Shown here: positions 17,014 through 25,306 of the stretch, piece after piece
Position numbering within the stretch: the stretch's first letter is position 1
Layout: each line of letters starts with the position of its first letter
Assembly (NCBI GenBank): GCA_024399115.1
Contig: JAKSHZ010000015.1
Coordinates: 1-40,339 of the forward strand
From: Bacilli bacterium
GTDB lineage: Bacteria; Bacillota_I; Bacilli_A; RFN20; CAG-826
Length of the DNA stretch: 40,339 nt
Reading direction: 5' to 3'
Notes under the pieces: generated by a model
Database searches by the model: none
What the model saw: the letters and a program-made list of their open reading frames with translations, nothing else
Told to the model about the DNA's origin: nothing
Made by a program: the position numbers and the translations under genes

Positions 17014-17412
17014 ATGGGTTTTATTGGTGAATTAATCGATAGAATTGTTAGACGTTTTGCAAGAAGAACTGCTGATAAGGTTGCAGATAAAGCGGCTGAT
17101 AAAGTAGCTGGTGTTGCTGCAGACAAAATCAACAAAAAAGTTGATGAAGAGGTTGCTAAAAACGGTTCAAACGAAGTTCAAGGTGTTGTTGATCAAGCAG
17201 CATCAGAAGCTACAACTGGACAAGACAAATTAGCAGCTGCAGTCGCTAGGGCAGCAGTAGCAAATAACAGCGCTGCAAAAGCTGATATGAAGAACGTCAA
17301 CGAAGTCATGGGATATTTCAATTTCGGACCTGGAATGGAAATCGTCGGTGTTAAAGACGATGCTCCAGAGTGGGTTAAAGTTGCATATCAAAATGGTGAG
17401 TTCGATAAGTAA
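17014..17412 (+). CDS. Ala/Lys/Asp-rich helical protein of unknown function
   Basis: I do not recognise this 132-aa protein. The N-terminus (about 1-20) is basic and amphipathic, with RIVRRFARR. Residues 18-45 repeat ADK every four to seven residues, followed by more Ala-rich sequence to about residue 95, which suggests a long helix or coiled coil. The last 35 residues differ: they contain NFGPGMEIVGVKDDAPEW and look like a small folded or docking segment. It has no signal peptide and no membrane helix. The amphipathic start could bind membrane or nucleic acid. A strong Shine-Dalgarno (AAAGGGG), its own promoter and a strong terminator suggest a well-expressed single gene. Confidence 0.75.
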   Translation: MGFIGELIDRIVRRFARRTADKVADKAADKVAGVAADKINKKVDEEVAKNGSNEVQGVVDQAASEATTGQDKLAAAVARAAVANNSAAKADMKNVNEVMGYFNFGPGMEIVGVKDDAPEWVKVAYQNGEFDK

Positions 17413-17434
17413 TAATTCATAGAAAGATAAAAAT

Positions 17435-17457
17435 GGGATTTTTTAAATCCCTTTTTT
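17435..17457 (+). terminator. Terminator after the Ala-rich protein gene
   Basis: GGGATTT (17435-17441) pairs with AAATCCC (17445-17451), followed by six T. Confidence 0.9.
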
Positions 17458-17462
17458 AATGT

Positions 17463-17491
17463 TTGAAAATGTAGAGGCAAACAAGTATACT
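17463..17491 (+). promoter_or_regulatory. Promoter of the PAP2-DUF1295-DJ-1 operon
   Basis: TTGAAA (17463-17468) and TATACT (17486-17491) are separated by exactly 17 nt. The box lies 6 nt before the ATG at 17498, so the mRNA should start at or beside the start codon. The promoter overlaps an in-frame upstream ATG (17459), which is therefore not the true start. Confidence 0.7.
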
Positions 17492-17497
17492 ATCCCC

Positions 17498-18187
17498 ATG
17501 AAGAAATGGAAATTTACAATAATTTCAGCAATTTTATTATTAGTTTTTGTAGTTTATACAGTATTAGTTAAGAACGTTGACGTAAAAGCAATCGGTCCAG
17601 AAGGATCGAGTGTTGGTTTTGCGTCTTTAAACGGATGGGTCAAAGATTCTGTCGGCGTGAATTTTGATTTATACAAATTTACGGACTACTTTAGTTTAAT
17701 CGCTGTTCCTGTTGGAGCAATTTTCGCTGTTATGGGTGTAGTCCAACTAGTTAAAAGACAAAAAATAATGAAAGTTGACGCTAATATCTTAGCTTTAGGT
17801 ATTTTCTATGTTTTAACTTTTGTTGCGTACTTAGCTTTTGAAGTTATTGCAATTAACTCTAGACCAGTTTTAATTGATGGTGTACTTGAAACATCATATC
17901 CAAGTAGCACAACAGTATTATCTTTAATAATATTTGTAACCGCTATTGATCAAATCGTTATTTATATTAAGGATAAATTATTAAGAGACACATTAATCGT
18001 ATTTGATGTTACATTCTCATTAATTTTAGTAGTAGGAAGAATTATGTCTGGAGTCCATTGGATTAGCGATATCATCGGTGGAGTGCTTTTAAGCGCAGTC
18101 CTTATTTCTATTTATTTCACGGTTAAAAATCTCCTTGGTGGAGATAAAAATAAAGTCAATCACAAAGTATCGGAGGAAAATTTATGA
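17498..18187 (+). CDS. PAP2-like membrane phosphatase with degenerate active site
   Basis: This is a 229-aa protein with about six membrane helices. The third PAP2 motif is well kept: GRIMSGVHWISDIIGG, with Arg, His and Asp. The other two are altered. The first has RP but Glu where the family has Lys, and the second reads YPSSTT in place of PSGH, so the acid/base His is a Thr. It may be a non-catalytic relative, or it may use different residues on a lipid phosphate. The start is placed at 17498, just after the promoter. The last 4 nt overlap the next gene (ATGA), so the three genes 17498-19685 form an operon. Confidence 0.7.
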   Translation: MKKWKFTIISAILLLVFVVYTVLVKNVDVKAIGPEGSSVGFASLNGWVKDSVGVNFDLYKFTDYFSLIAVPVGAIFAVMGVVQLVKRQKIMKVDANILALGIFYVLTFVAYLAFEVIAINSRPVLIDGVLETSYPSSTTVLSLIIFVTAIDQIVIYIKDKLLRDTLIVFDVTFSLILVVGRIMSGVHWISDIIGGVLLSAVLISIYFTVKNLLGGDKNKVNHKVSEENL

Positions 18188-19134
18188 GAGACAAAATAAG
18201 CTTAGTATTAACAATACTAGTTGCTATTGCCGCAATAGTATTAGGCGTTGTTGGAATGGGTGAGTTCACTAACCTACAAAAAGACACACTCGTTATCTTA
18301 GCAATTATTTGTGGATGTTCGTTCCTATATTGCTTCATTGTTGGAGAAATCTCTCGTAACAATTCTCAAATGGATAAGCTTTGGAGCATCCTTCCAATCG
18401 CATATTCATGGGTTGTTATGATCAAAGGTGAATTCAAAGTTAGATTAATTTTTGTTGCTATTGTAGCTACTCTCTGGGGATGCAGATTGACATACAATTT
18501 TGCTAAAAAAGGTGCATATTCAATCAAATTCTGGACTGGTGAAGAAGATTATCGTTGGAAAGTCTTAAGAGCAACTAAGCCACTTGATAACAAAATTATC
18601 TGGGCAATTTTTGATTGTTTATTCATTTCGTTCTTTCAAAACTTTGTTGTTTTAGGAATTACTCTTCCAGCAGTTGCAGTCATGGAAAGCACTGCTCCAA
18701 TCGGAGTTATCGACATTTTAGCGTTTGTTTTTGCGTTAGGCTTCCTAACCTACGAAATTATCTCTGACCATCAACAAAACAAATTCCAAGTTAAGAAATA
18801 TGAATACTTAAATTCAGGTATGAAACTTGAAGAATTACCTGCTCCATATAATAGAGGTTTCCTCGTTACTGGTTTATGGAAACGTTCAAGACACCCTAAC
18901 TATTTAGGCGAACAAGGTATTTGGGTTTCTTTATATGCATTAGTTATTGGTGCTGGTGTTGCTTCATATGGCATTTTCAACTGGAGCGTATTCGGATGTG
19001 CATTATTAATTTTAATTTTCGCTGGTTCTTCAAGAATGTCAGATACTTTATCTGTTAAAAAATATCCTTTATACCCTGCATACATGAAAGGTGTATTCAA
19101 ATATTTACCAATTCTTCCTTATAGAGGTGAATAA
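18184..19134 (+). CDS. DUF1295 / steroid-5-alpha-reductase-like membrane protein
   Basis: This 316-aa protein has about seven to eight helices. The signature GLWKRSRHPNYLGEQGIW near residues 232-250 is typical of DUF1295, a relative of 3-oxo-5-alpha-steroid reductases and isoprenylcysteine methyltransferases. The bacterial substrates are not well known; lipids or isoprenoids are likely. A GGAGG site lies just before the ATG, which overlaps the PAP2 stop by 4 nt. Its partners in the operon are a PAP2-like protein and a DJ-1 protein, which points to lipid or redox metabolism rather than a defined pathway. Confidence 0.8.
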   Translation: MRDKISLVLTILVAIAAIVLGVVGMGEFTNLQKDTLVILAIICGCSFLYCFIVGEISRNNSQMDKLWSILPIAYSWVVMIKGEFKVRLIFVAIVATLWGCRLTYNFAKKGAYSIKFWTGEEDYRWKVLRATKPLDNKIIWAIFDCLFISFFQNFVVLGITLPAVAVMESTAPIGVIDILAFVFALGFLTYEIISDHQQNKFQVKKYEYLNSGMKLEELPAPYNRGFLVTGLWKRSRHPNYLGEQGIWVSLYALVIGAGVASYGIFNWSVFGCALLILIFAGSSRMSDTLSVKKYPLYPAYMKGVFKYLPILPYRGE

Positions 19135-19136
19135 GA

Positions 19137-19685
19137 ATGAAATTATTAATGTTAATGGTGGATGGCTTTGAAGATGTCGAAGCTATCGCAACTATGGATG
19201 TGATCGTTAGAGGTGGAGATGAAGTTATTCCTGTTTCTTTAATGGGAAGAAAAGAAATCAATCCTAAAGTTTTTCCAAAAGCGACTGTGGATTACACGAT
19301 TGATGAAATTAACTACACAAAGTTTGATGGCGTTATTATTCCTGGTGGACCTGGAAGCTTCAAAGTTATGCCAGACATCCCAGTAGTTAATGAAATTATT
19401 AAATATTTCGCTGGTGCAGATAAGTTAGTTGCTGCAATTTGTGCAGCTCCACATCTAATTGGTAAGCTTGGATTACTTAATGGAAAGAACTTCACAGTTC
19501 ATCCAGGGTTCGAAGATCAAGTCATTGGTGGAAATTATTTAAGAAGTAGTGGCGTTGTTAGAGACGGAAACTTTATAACAGCAAAATCAATGTATTACTC
19601 AATTGAGTTTGGTCTTAAGATCCATGAGTTCTTCCACGGAACTGAATCAAAAAATAAATTAGAATTGTCACTTCAAGGTGAATAG
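19137..19685 (+). CDS. DJ-1/PfpI-family protein
   Basis: This is a 182-aa protein with the DJ-1 fold. The nucleophile-elbow Cys102 (AAICAAPH), Glu15 (DGFEDVEA) and a later His in FTVHPG match the DJ-1 active-site arrangement. Roles reported for the family include glyoxalase/deglycase activity, stress protection and chaperone function; the exact role here is unknown. AGAGGTGA lies 7 nt before the ATG, and the gene starts 2 nt after the DUF1295 stop. A terminator follows and closes the operon. Confidence 0.87.
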   Translation: MKLLMLMVDGFEDVEAIATMDVIVRGGDEVIPVSLMGRKEINPKVFPKATVDYTIDEINYTKFDGVIIPGGPGSFKVMPDIPVVNEIIKYFAGADKLVAAICAAPHLIGKLGLLNGKNFTVHPGFEDQVIGGNYLRSSGVVRDGNFITAKSMYYSIEFGLKIHEFFHGTESKNKLELSLQGE

Positions 19686-19686
19686 T

Positions 19687-19713
19687 AAAGGCGCAGATGC
19701 GCTTTTCTTTTTT
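19687..19713 (+). terminator. Terminator of the PAP2-DUF1295-DJ-1 operon
   Basis: AAAG-GCGC (19687-19694) pairs with GCGC-TTTT (19699-19706) around AGAT, followed by CTTTTTT. Confidence 0.85.
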
Positions 19714-19752
19714 ATTAATAATAAAAATAGTGATTTTCAATTTCTATTGATT

Positions 19753-19803
19753 TATAATGAATAAACTAAATTAAAATTTTGTTTATTATATTTCAGTAAA
19801 CAA
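19753..19803 (+). promoter_or_regulatory. Promoter and inverted repeat before the ABC exporter
   Basis: A TATAAT box lies at 19753-19758. Downstream, TTGTTTA (19779-19785) and TAAACAA (19797-19803) form a perfect 7-bp inverted repeat with an 11-nt spacer, placed about 20 to 45 nt into the leader. This could be an operator or an RNA hairpin. A leader of about 75 nt before a strong Shine-Dalgarno is long for this window. Confidence 0.45.
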
Positions 19804-19838
19804 TCGTTTAGCGAAAAGATATTTTTAAGGGGAAAGAT

Positions 19839-22800
19839 ATGTTAGAAGTAAAAGATTTAAAAAAATACTATAAAACAAAGGGCGGAGCTGAAGTTCACGC
19901 ACTCGATGGAGTTACAATCCAGTTCCCAGAGACTGGTATGGTTTTCCTTTTGGGTAAATCTGGATCTGGTAAATCTACTCTTTTAAATGTCGCAGGTGGA
20001 TTAGATCGACCTGATAGTGGTGAAATTATTGTTAAAGGAAAGTCATCAAAGGACTTTACTCAAAGTGATTTTGATTCCTACAGAAATACATTTGTTGGAT
20101 TTGTTTTCCAAGAATATAACATCTTAAACGAATTTAACGTTGAGACTAATATCGCACTCGCTCTCGAGCTTCAAGGTAAGAAGAGTGACACAGCTACAGT
20201 TAATGAATTATTAAAGACCGTTGATTTAGAAGGATTAGGAAAAAGACACCCTAATACTCTTTCTGGTGGACAAAAGCAAAGAATTGCAATTGCTAGAGCA
20301 TTAATTAAATCTCCAGAAATTATCATGGCAGATGAACCAACTGGTGCTCTCGACTCAAATACTGGAAAACAGGTTTTAGATACATTGAAAAAATTATCCG
20401 AAACTAAGTTAGTTATCATTGTTTCGCATGATAGAGAATTCGCTGAACATTATGCTGATAGAATTATCGAATTGAAAGATGGAAAAGTTCTTACAGATAA
20501 CACTAAAACATACGTTTCGCCTGCCTCTGAAAACGAAAATATCCAAGAAATTAGCGAAAATACTATCAGAATTAAGGATATTTCTAAACTTTCTGATGAA
20601 GAAGCAGGAAAAATTCTTAAGAAAATTAAAACCGATGGTGAACTTATTATTTCTGGTGATGAAGATAAATTAGCTGCATTTAAGAAAGCCGCTAAAATCA
20701 GCGACGATGGTTCTTCTGAGAAATTTATTGATACAGATGTTAATAACGTAAATATTACGTCATACGATGGAACAAAAACAAAGTTTATTAAATCAAGACT
20801 TCCAATTAAGCATGCTTTAAGAATGGGTGCTTCTAACTTAAAAATTAAACCAGGAAGACTCATTTTAACTATGTTACTTTCTATAACAGCGTTCTTATTC
20901 TTTGGAATTTCTTCAACAATGATGTTCTATAATCCAGCTTATTCTTATGCATCAGCTATTAAAGATGAACCTTATGCTTCTTTAGTTCTTGGTAAGAAAT
21001 ATGATGTAAAAAATGTTGAATACCGTATCGACAAAGATGGAAACGAATCACCTGAATACACTTATATAGAAGAAAGAGATACAAATATTTCAAAGGACGA
21101 CATCGTTGAATTAAATAAAAACTCTGTTGGTTTAAACTATGCCGGATATTATAGTGGCGAATTTAGATTTAATGACAACTTTCTTATTCAATCTTCATTG
21201 CCATATTACTATAACTACAAATTATTTGGGTTATGTGATTGTGGTGAAAGCTACATGATTGAAAATAATTTTGAGAAAATGGCTGGTCATTATCCTCAAA
21301 ATGAAAATGAAATTGCAGTTTCTAGTTTTACTTATGAGATGTTTGTTAAATCAGGGTACAAAGACCCTGTCACAAACCAATCAAAAGAAATTCGATTACC
21401 TTCTGATTTAGTTGGTTGCAAAATTTCAACAACTCTAAGATCATCCTATTTAACTAAAAATGTAGATTTCACTATTTCTGGAGTTTACAGAGTTGATGAA
21501 TTTTATAGTGATTCTCAATTCGATGTTTTAAGAGAAGATGATTCGTCAAGCGTATCAGAAAGAGAATACGCTAGAATTTCGCGTAAGTTTGAAGAACTTT
21601 TAGATTCTTCTTTTAATGGACTCGGATTTGTCTCTTTAAATTTTTATGATGTTTATAAAGATTTCTTGGTAAAAGAGGCAGAAAACTATAAAACTTATAT
21701 ATCTTCAACATCTTTATTTGGATTAAAAGAACTTACTGAAGAAAACTATAAAATCATGCAGAATTCTTCTGATCCAGACACATTTTATCCTTCAAGCGAA
21801 TGGGAAAATCTCCCAGCAATGCTTTTAAAAGGCGCAGAAAATTATAAAGACTCGCTTCTTTTCGTCGATAAAAATGGTGTAGCTAAAGAACAAGTTCCAT
21901 CATTATCAATGACTCAAGGATATTTGAATTTTGGACATTACACTGTCGCAAACGATCTTATGAAAATGGCGTTTCACTATGACGAAGTTAGTGAAGTTAA
22001 TTATTTAGAAGATAAACCAGAAGTATTGGGAGCACTCACTCGTTACCTTGCTTCTTTAGAAGATGGTTTTTATATCGCCTCACTTGCTTCGGTTTATGAA
22101 TCAATTAATTTCAATGAATTTTGGACTCATAAATTTGATGCCCAAGATATGGGAATTTTAGTTAATGCTGAAAAAGCATTTAGAAATGAAATTGGAATTA
22201 CAGAAACTAATTTAGAATCTTTCCATGTCTTAAGCGCAGACAAAGGAATATATGATTTAAATGTCGAAGGATACGCGATGGTAAAATCTGGTTATAGTAG
22301 TGACTTCTTCTGTTTATTAAATAACGGATGGGAAGACAGATCGGTCAAACCAAATGATTTCTTCATAGAAGAATATACATGGGTAACAAGACATGAGACT
22401 AAATATCAAGAGGACACTAATGCTCAATATTCAAAAGTCATTACTCCTACAGATAGAAGTAAGGCTCAATTGGATTTCATGCTTAAACAATACGACGACG
22501 ATTCGTTCTATTTAATTGATAACTCAGTATTTAATCAAGTGTATTTTATCGCTTCTTTGATTACTGAATTACAAACAATATTCTTATTTGCAGGAACTGT
22601 ATTAGCGGTTTTCTCAGGATTGATGTTATTTAACTTTATTTCTACTTCAATTTCATACAAGAAAAAAGAAATCGGTATTCTTAGAGCAGTTGGTGCAAGA
22701 GGTAGTGACGTATTTAAGATTTTCTTTTCTGAATCAGGCATTATATGTGGAATTTGCTTCTTGGTATCTTCATTAATGTGCTCTATGTCTTGTGCGGTTT

Positions 22801-22967
22801 TAAATAATCAATTGGTTGAAGGTTTTAATATTCAAATATTTGATTTTGGTATAATTAATGTAGCTATTATATTAGGCGTTTCATTTATTGTTGGATTTAT
22901 CGGAACTTTCTTCCCTGTCTTTAAGGCTTCAAGAAAGCCTCCAGTTGAATCTATTAGAGCTTTATAG
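19839..22967 (+). CDS. MacB-like ABC exporter, ATPase fused to FtsX-type permease
   Basis: The protein has 1042 aa. The ATPase domain (about 1-225) has GKSGSGKST, LSGGQKQRIAIARAL and MADEPTGALD, as in LolD/MacB proteins. After a charged linker come one membrane helix (about residues 340-365), a large extracytoplasmic region of over 500 residues, and three C-terminal helices with the FtsX signature (SISYKKKEIGILRAVGARG). Type VII ABC proteins of this shape do not carry substrate across the membrane by the usual route but transmit force to the outside, exporting peptides, lipoproteins or antibiotics or sensing them. A strong AAGGGGAAAG site precedes the ATG. Two small membrane-protein genes follow closely and are likely in the same operon. 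Confidence 0.9.
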   Translation: MLEVKDLKKYYKTKGGAEVHALDGVTIQFPETGMVFLLGKSGSGKSTLLNVAGGLDRPDSGEIIVKGKSSKDFTQSDFDSYRNTFVGFVFQEYNILNEFNVETNIALALELQGKKSDTATVNELLKTVDLEGLGKRHPNTLSGGQKQRIAIARALIKSPEIIMADEPTGALDSNTGKQVLDTLKKLSETKLVIIVSHDREFAEHYADRIIELKDGKVLTDNTKTYVSPASENENIQEISENTIRIKDISKLSDEEAGKILKKIKTDGELIISGDEDKLAAFKKAAKISDDGSSEKFIDTDVNNVNITSYDGTKTKFIKSRLPIKHALRMGASNLKIKPGRLILTMLLSITAFLFFGISSTMMFYNPAYSYASAIKDEPYASLVLGKKYDVKNVEYRIDKDGNESPEYTYIEERDTNISKDDIVELNKNSVGLNYAGYYSGEFRFNDNFLIQSSLPYYYNYKLFGLCDCGESYMIENNFEKMAGHYPQNENEIAVSSFTYEMFVKSGYKDPVTNQSKEIRLPSDLVGCKISTTLRSSYLTKNVDFTISGVYRVDEFYSDSQFDVLREDDSSSVSEREYARISRKFEELLDSSFNGLGFVSLNFYDVYKDFLVKEAENYKTYISSTSLFGLKELTEENYKIMQNSSDPDTFYPSSEWENLPAMLLKGAENYKDSLLFVDKNGVAKEQVPSLSMTQGYLNFGHYTVANDLMKMAFHYDEVSEVNYLEDKPEVLGALTRYLASLEDGFYIASLASVYESINFNEFWTHKFDAQDMGILVNAEKAFRNEIGITETNLESFHVLSADKGIYDLNVEGYAMVKSGYSSDFFCLLNNGWEDRSVKPNDFFIEEYTWVTRHETKYQEDTNAQYSKVITPTDRSKAQLDFMLKQYDDDSFYLIDNSVFNQVYFIASLITELQTIFLFAGTVLAVFSGLMLFNFISTSISYKKKEIGILRAVGARGSDVFKIFFSESGIICGICFLVSSLMCSMSCAVLNNQLVEGFNIQIFDFGIINVAIILGVSFIVGFIGTFFPVFKASRKPPVESIRAL

Positions 22968-22978
22968 GAGGTAAAATT

Positions 22979-23293
22979 ATGCTCGATTTTAAAAATATGT
23001 TTGAAAATGTAGATGAAAAGATTAAAAAAATCTCAAAATACGTGTTTTACGTAATTTCGGGATTTGTAATCTTATACGGTCTTTATTCAATGATTGCAGG
23101 TTTTGTTGCTGCAGATAATTTTGGAGAAGGTCTTCTTATTTTCGTTGTTCAACTTATAGTAGTAGCAGTAGGAATTTTTGCTGCTTATGTTTCTGCATTA
23201 CTTACATATGGTTTTGCAGAAATTATCGCTAATACTAAAAAAACTAAAGAATCATGCAAATGCGATTCTGAAAATAGTGAATCAAAGGAGTAG
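22979..23293 (+). CDS. Small two-helix membrane protein, ABC operon
   Basis: This is a 104-aa protein with two membrane helices (about 20-45 and 52-75) and polar ends. The C-terminal tail contains Cys-Lys-Cys and many Ser/Glu residues. I do not recognise a family. An AGGAGG site precedes the ATG, and the gene starts 11 nt after the exporter stop, so it is probably co-transcribed and may be an accessory subunit. Confidence 0.75.
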   Translation: MLDFKNMFENVDEKIKKISKYVFYVISGFVILYGLYSMIAGFVAADNFGEGLLIFVVQLIVVAVGIFAAYVSALLTYGFAEIIANTKKTKESCKCDSENSESKE

Positions 23294-23302
23294 TAATTAA
23301 AA

Positions 23303-23644
23303 ATGTTCTGCAAATATTGTGGCGCTGAAATCGATGATAATTCAGTTTATTGTTCAAAATGTGGCCAAAAGTTAGACGAAAATGGTGGATACGCAGATTC
23401 ATTCCACGACGGAAGCATTAATTTAGGCCCAAATTTTAAAGGAAAAAATAAAATTATTGCTGCAATTCTAGCTTTGGTCGTTGGAGATTTTGGTATTCAA
23501 CATTTCTATTTAGGCAATAACACCGCTGGAATTCTCAGTTGTGTCTTCTTCTGGACAGGAATTCCTGCAATCATAGGTTTGGTTCAAGGCGTATTGATGC
23601 TCCTTGAATCTGATGAAGATTTCGCAAAGAGAATCGTTGATTAA
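23303..23644 (+). CDS. Zinc-ribbon and TM2-domain membrane protein
   Basis: This 113-aa protein begins with a zinc ribbon, CKYCG (3-7) and CSKCG (17-21), and continues with a TM2-type hairpin of two helices containing GDFGIQHFYLGN. TM2 proteins are widespread and poorly characterised. AAAGGAG (23284-23290) lies 12 nt upstream of the ATG, a long spacing. The gene follows the two-helix protein by 9 nt and is closed by a terminator, completing a three-gene operon with the exporter. Confidence 0.82.
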   Translation: MFCKYCGAEIDDNSVYCSKCGQKLDENGGYADSFHDGSINLGPNFKGKNKIIAAILALVVGDFGIQHFYLGNNTAGILSCVFFWTGIPAIIGLVQGVLMLLESDEDFAKRIVD

Positions 23645-23661
23645 TCGTTATTTAACAGATG

Positions 23662-23690
23662 AGTCCCATATTTGGGACTTTTTCTTTATA
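23662..23690 (+). terminator. Terminator of the ABC exporter operon
   Basis: AGTCCCA (23662-23668) pairs with TGGGACT (23673-23679), followed by TTTTTCTTT. Confidence 0.9.
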
Positions 23691-23786
23691 TTTATATAAA
23701 TATATACGCGAACATATTTAATATATATTTTTCTTAATTTCTACAAACACTTTCCATTTATTTTGCTACAATATTTAAGATACGTT

Positions 23787-24833
23787 ATGGAATTCATTGC
23801 ACTTATACCTTCATATCAACCAGATGATAACTTAATTAGAGTTGTCTTAGAGTTCATGCAATCTTTCCACATTGTTGTCGTAGATGATGGCAGTGGAGAT
23901 GATTACAAGGATATTTTTAGCATGATTCCAAAAGTTTGCACTTTAATAACTCATGAAGTTAATAAAGGAAAAGGTATGGCTATTAAAACTGGCCTTAAAT
24001 ATATTCAAGAACAATATAAAGATAAAGAGTACGTTATAGTCACTTTAGACGATGATGGGAAATATTCTTACGAAGATTCCTTAAAAGTCGCCCAGAAGGC
24101 CGAAAAAAACCCAGATGTGTTAGTTTTAGGCTCTCGTAACCTAAAGGAAGCTAACATGAAGAAGTCAGCATTTGGAAATTTTCTTGCTAGAACTCTCATG
24201 AAGATCTCTACAGGAAACAATATTTACGATACTCAGACAGGCTTACGTGCATTTACAAATAAAAATATAGAAAACCTTCTAGAAATCGAAGGAAAACGTT
24301 ATGAATATGAAACAAGCATGATTCTTTATCTCTCAAGAGAAAAGATTCCAATCATCGAAGTTCCAATTAAGACGGTTTATTTAGATGGCGCTTCAAAGAG
24401 CCATTATAATCCTCTAAAGGACTCACTAAGAATCTTTAAGCAATTCCTAAAGTTTGCAATGTCTTCAATTATTGGTTTCTTTGTAGACTTTATCTTATTC
24501 TCAATTTTAGTCTTTGCTTTCCCAGAAGACTTAGCGATGAAAGTATTGATTGCTAACGTGATAGCGAGAGTGGCGTCTTCAATCGTTAACTTTATCATTA
24601 ATAGATTCTTTGTCTTCAAACTTAAGAAAGGCAAAGTTCTCAAGTATGCGATTAAGTATTTCGGTATCGCAACAGTCAGCATGATTCTTAACACAGCCTT
24701 ATTAGTTCTCTTTGTCGATTGGCTCGGCTGGAATGAATACGCTACTAAGCTCATTGTTGAATTTGTTTTGTTCCTTGTTTCTTACACTTTCCAAAAGATC
24801 ATTATCGCAAAGTCAAAACAACAGAAAAACTAG
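23787..24833 (+). CDS. Glycosyltransferase family 2 fused to a GtrA-type membrane domain
   Basis: This is a 348-aa protein. The first 220 residues are a GT-A/GT2 domain like dolichyl-phosphate mannosyltransferase, with ALIPSYQPDD, VVVDDGSGDD and the metal-binding DDDG. The last 120 residues hold four helices of the GtrA type. Such fusions make and flip polyprenyl-phosphate sugars used to decorate surface polymers. I start at the ATG at 23787; a TTG at 23763 is in frame, but it lies before the -10 box TACAAT (23767-23772). The leader would be about 8 nt with no Shine-Dalgarno. A strong terminator follows. Confidence 0.87.
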   Translation: MEFIALIPSYQPDDNLIRVVLEFMQSFHIVVVDDGSGDDYKDIFSMIPKVCTLITHEVNKGKGMAIKTGLKYIQEQYKDKEYVIVTLDDDGKYSYEDSLKVAQKAEKNPDVLVLGSRNLKEANMKKSAFGNFLARTLMKISTGNNIYDTQTGLRAFTNKNIENLLEIEGKRYEYETSMILYLSREKIPIIEVPIKTVYLDGASKSHYNPLKDSLRIFKQFLKFAMSSIIGFFVDFILFSILVFAFPEDLAMKVLIANVIARVASSIVNFIINRFFVFKLKKGKVLKYAIKYFGIATVSMILNTALLVLFVDWLGWNEYATKLIVEFVLFLVSYTFQKIIIAKSKQQKN

Positions 24834-24900
24834 TAATCCTGCCATTGAAATAGTGGTAGTGATAAGGGTTTGAATAATCCCACAAATTTATCAACAAAAT

Positions 24901-24928
24901 AATGCAGTTCATGTGACTGCATTTTTTA
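24901..24928 (+). terminator. Terminator after the glycosyltransferase
   Basis: AATGCAGT (24901-24908) pairs with ACTGCATT (24916-24923), followed by more T. It is strong. Confidence 0.88.
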
Positions 24929-25018
24929 TATCAAAATGTAGGTTAAACATATTCTTTTAGTAGATATTTAGTAGTACTTATTTTATAAAGGCATAATATA
25001 TTTACATTTTGATATAAA

Positions 25019-25147
25019 TTATCCACATAGGTGTTGAGCTGATTTCCACCTTGTTTGTTAATAAAATGTGGATTGTTTGTGGAGTCTGATTTAATGTCAA
25101 TTTTTCTAAAGATTTTCACATTTTTCCCATGTGGATTTTGTGGAGAG
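25019..25147. promoter_or_regulatory. Cluster of DnaA-box-like sites in a 420-bp intergenic region
   Basis: The cluster starts with a perfect consensus box TTATCCACA (25019-25027). Four more TGTGGA cores in the opposite direction lie at 25067, 25078, 25130 and 25139. They occur as two pairs that form a near direct repeat, ATGTGGATT-(GT)-TTGTGGAG at 25066-25084 and 25129-25145. An AT-rich stretch with TAGTAG-type trios (about 24959-24977) lies to the left. Such clusters bind DnaA at origins or at origin-distal regulatory sites. Genes on both sides run on the + strand and no dnaA or dnaN is near, so an origin is unlikely. No other gene is visible in this gap. Confidence 0.55.
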
Positions 25148-25306
25148 TGACTTTACGATAACTTGGCGTGATGTTCTCTCGCTTGAATAGACTAATTATT
25201 CGACTGGTTTTGTTCTAATTTCTCACTCACATATACGCATAATGAACAAAAAGTGTTGGAAAAGATAGGGAATTATTACATAATAAGACGAAATCAGGAA
25301 CGAAAC

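Noticed and set aside
17459..17497. Upstream ATG for the PAP2 protein
   Set aside because: The promoter TTGAAA-17-TATACT overlaps these codons, and the ATG at 17498 gives a normal N-terminal membrane segment.
24930..25250. Chromosomal replication origin
   Set aside because: DnaA-box-like sites and an AT-rich stretch are present, but genes on both sides point the same way and dnaA, dnaN and other origin neighbours are missing. I report it only as a DnaA-box cluster.
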